Shown in pieces: positions 63,299 through 64,000 of a stretch of 64,000 nt of DNA. A program made the translations under genes and the position numbers. Below the pieces are notes generated by a model, which did no database searches, was not told where the DNA came from, and saw only the letters and a program-made list of their open reading frames with translations. Each line of letters starts with the position of its first letter. The stretch's first letter is position 1. Source of the stretch: Marinobacter sp. (GTDB lineage: Bacteria > Pseudomonadota > Gammaproteobacteria > Pseudomonadales > Oleiphilaceae); the NCBI GenBank assembly GCA_022565395.1, contig JAIUMV010000006.1, forward strand, positions 112,212 through 176,211. Reading direction: 5' to 3'.

Positions 63299-63319
63299 TT
63301 CCGTGTCCTTCCGTAGTCC
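63299..63319. repeat. Degenerate palindromic-element arm, copy I
   Basis: TTCCGTGTCCTTCCG (63299-63313) resembles the right-arm word TTCCGCGTCCTTCCG but the rest is degraded. It lies directly before the gene-fragment junction after wzz, so it may mark a recombination point. Confidence 0.4.
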
Positions 63320-63341
63320 TGAGTAAGTCGAATGGCGAGGC

Positions 63342-63383
63342 AAGAAAAAGAAACTACTTATAACCGGCGGCGCCGGCTTCATA
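63342..63383 (+). pseudogene. Fragment of a nucleotide-sugar epimerase/dehydratase start
   Basis: Frame 3 reads [14 protein letters not shown], the universal N-terminal NAD-binding motif (GGAGFIG) of the extended SDR family (GalE, RmlB, WbpP-like). There is no start codon in this frame (TAA at 63324) and the homology stops after 14 codons, where the sequence switches to ugd. It is a remnant. Confidence 0.7.
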
Positions 63384-63933
63384 CCTGGCCTTACGCGTTG
63401 CCTGCTTCAACGAACTCGACATTTGCGCCGAAACCAATGGCCTGAACAACAAACAAATCATCGAAGGGGTAGGGATAGGCGCACGCATCGGCAACCACTA
63501 CAACAACCCCAGCTGTGGTAACGGCGGCTACTGTCTACCGAAAGGCACCAAGCAATTGCTGGCCAACTTCAATGACGTGCCCAACCACATCATTCGTGCC
63601 ATCGTCGATGCTAACACCACCCGCAAAGATTTCATTGCCGACTCCATTCTGCGCTGCAAACCCAAAGTAGTCGGAATCTACCGTTTGGTTATGAAAACAG
63701 GTTCCGACAACTCCCGCGCCTCGGGTATACAAGGCGTGATGAAACGCATCAAAGGCAAAGGCATAGAAGTGGTGGTGTACGAACCCGTATTAGAGGAAGA
63801 CACCTTCCTCAATTCCCGCGTGATTAACAATTTGAACGAGTTTAAAAAAATCGCCGACATCATCGTTGCCAATCGCCCAATCGCCCAATCGCCCAATCGC
63901 CCAATCGCACAATCGCACATTAGAACCATATAG
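63382..63933 (+). pseudogene. ugd: UDP-glucose 6-dehydrogenase, C-terminal remnant
   Basis: Starting with [17 protein letters not shown] the frame follows the second half of Ugd: [19 protein letters not shown], the catalytic cysteine in [16 protein letters not shown] (usual Asp replaced by Gly), [32 protein letters not shown]. The N-terminal NAD domain and central helix, about 200 of 388 residues, are missing and replaced by the epimerase fragment. The C-terminus (after IVANR) is replaced by translated 8-base repeats. A shortened product from GTG/ATG inside (for example 63556) could not be active. An intact copy may lie beyond the window. Confidence 0.88.
63871..63918. repeat. Tandem repeat, six 8-base units
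   Basis: Four copies of AATCGCCC followed by two of AATCGCAC, in the last codons of the ugd remnant (translated as [15 protein letters not shown]). Eight is not a multiple of three, so gain or loss of a unit changes the downstream frame. Confidence 0.95.
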
Positions 63934-64000
63934 GAGTTTGAAGATGTTAACGATATAGTGTAAATTAGTGATTTTTTTTTCTGAGATTAAAGTAGAGTCT
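63934..64000. other. AT-rich end of window
   Basis: 67 AT-rich bases after the ugd remnant, with a run of nine T and no recognisable gene start within the window. The polysaccharide locus probably continues to the right. Confidence 0.5.

Noticed and set aside
63871..63918. CRISPR or iteron-like origin from the 8-base tandem repeats
   Set aside because: Units are contiguous with no spacers, inside a coding remnant, with no replication gene nearby.

Overview
The window is chromosomal DNA of a gammaproteobacterium. The core gene order (mreBCD-maf-rng-yhdP-nitrilase, then kdsD-kdsC-lptCAB-rpoN-hpf-ptsN-rapZ-npr, mlaFEDCB-ibaG-murA-hisGDC, pilBCD-coaE divergent from pilA) is the arrangement I remember from Pseudomonas-type genomes. 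The DUF1302/DUF1329 pair beside a MalT-like LuxR regulator recalls Pseudomonas, Marinobacter or Alcanivorax. I read this as a Pseudomonadales-like, possibly marine, organism; genus cannot be fixed from the sequence alone.

Layout. 1-8.8 kb (+): cell shape (mreB end, mreC, mreD), maf, RNase G, the AsmA-like giant yhdP and a nitrilase-family amidase. 9-16.6 kb (-): yjgA, nitrogen PTS (npr, ptsN) with rapZ, hpf, rpoN, LPS export (lptBAC) and Kdo synthesis (kdsC, kdsD). 16.9-24.8 kb (+): Mla phospholipid transport, ibaG, murA, hisGDC. 24.8-28.7 kb: a Nif3-family protein, zapG, zapE, a thiolase. 29-35.3 kb: DUF1302 and DUF1329 envelope proteins and a large LuxR regulator. 35.5-45.2 kb: acyltransferase, Bax-type glucosaminidase, a large orphan lipoprotein, YfaZ, a hybrid histidine kinase, TrmO, an orphan outer-membrane protein, coaE. 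45.5-52.4 kb: type IV pilus genes pilD, pilC, pilB, then pilA behind a sigma-54 promoter, followed by an AT-rich insert with an alkaline-phosphatase-superfamily membrane transferase and a second pilin. 52.4-53.6 kb: an IS3-family element. 53.6-56 kb: an MBL-fold RNase-like protein and cysQ. 56-64 kb: rfaH and the start of a capsule/exopolysaccharide locus (wzi carrying an ops element, a large SLBB exporter, wzz, a broken ugd), interrupted by a GxxExxY nuclease-like gene and a VapBC-like toxin-antitoxin pair.

The most unusual content is a family of palindromic intergenic elements. Four copies (8.8, 27.4, 45.3, 46.4 kb) are built on CACGGA-type arms around a short asymmetric core; two of them bracket pilD. 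A CGCGGA-type set is concentrated in the capsule region (56.0, 58.3, 61.1, 62.25 kb). One of these carries, in place of its core, a gene for a GxxExxY protein with PD-(D/E)XK nuclease motifs. The left arm of that copy pairs at 27 of 28 positions with an arm 1.1 kb away, so GxxExxY plus the toxin-antitoxin pair lie inside full terminal inverted repeats. I propose these are non-autonomous and autonomous forms of one mobile repeat system.

Two further points link genes in the window. RfaH is encoded just upstream of a perfect 13-base ops sequence inside the wzi coding region, which predicts RfaH control of the capsule operon. A pilin paralogue is paired with a membrane transferase of the alkaline phosphatase superfamily, which suggests pilin modification by a phospho-group.
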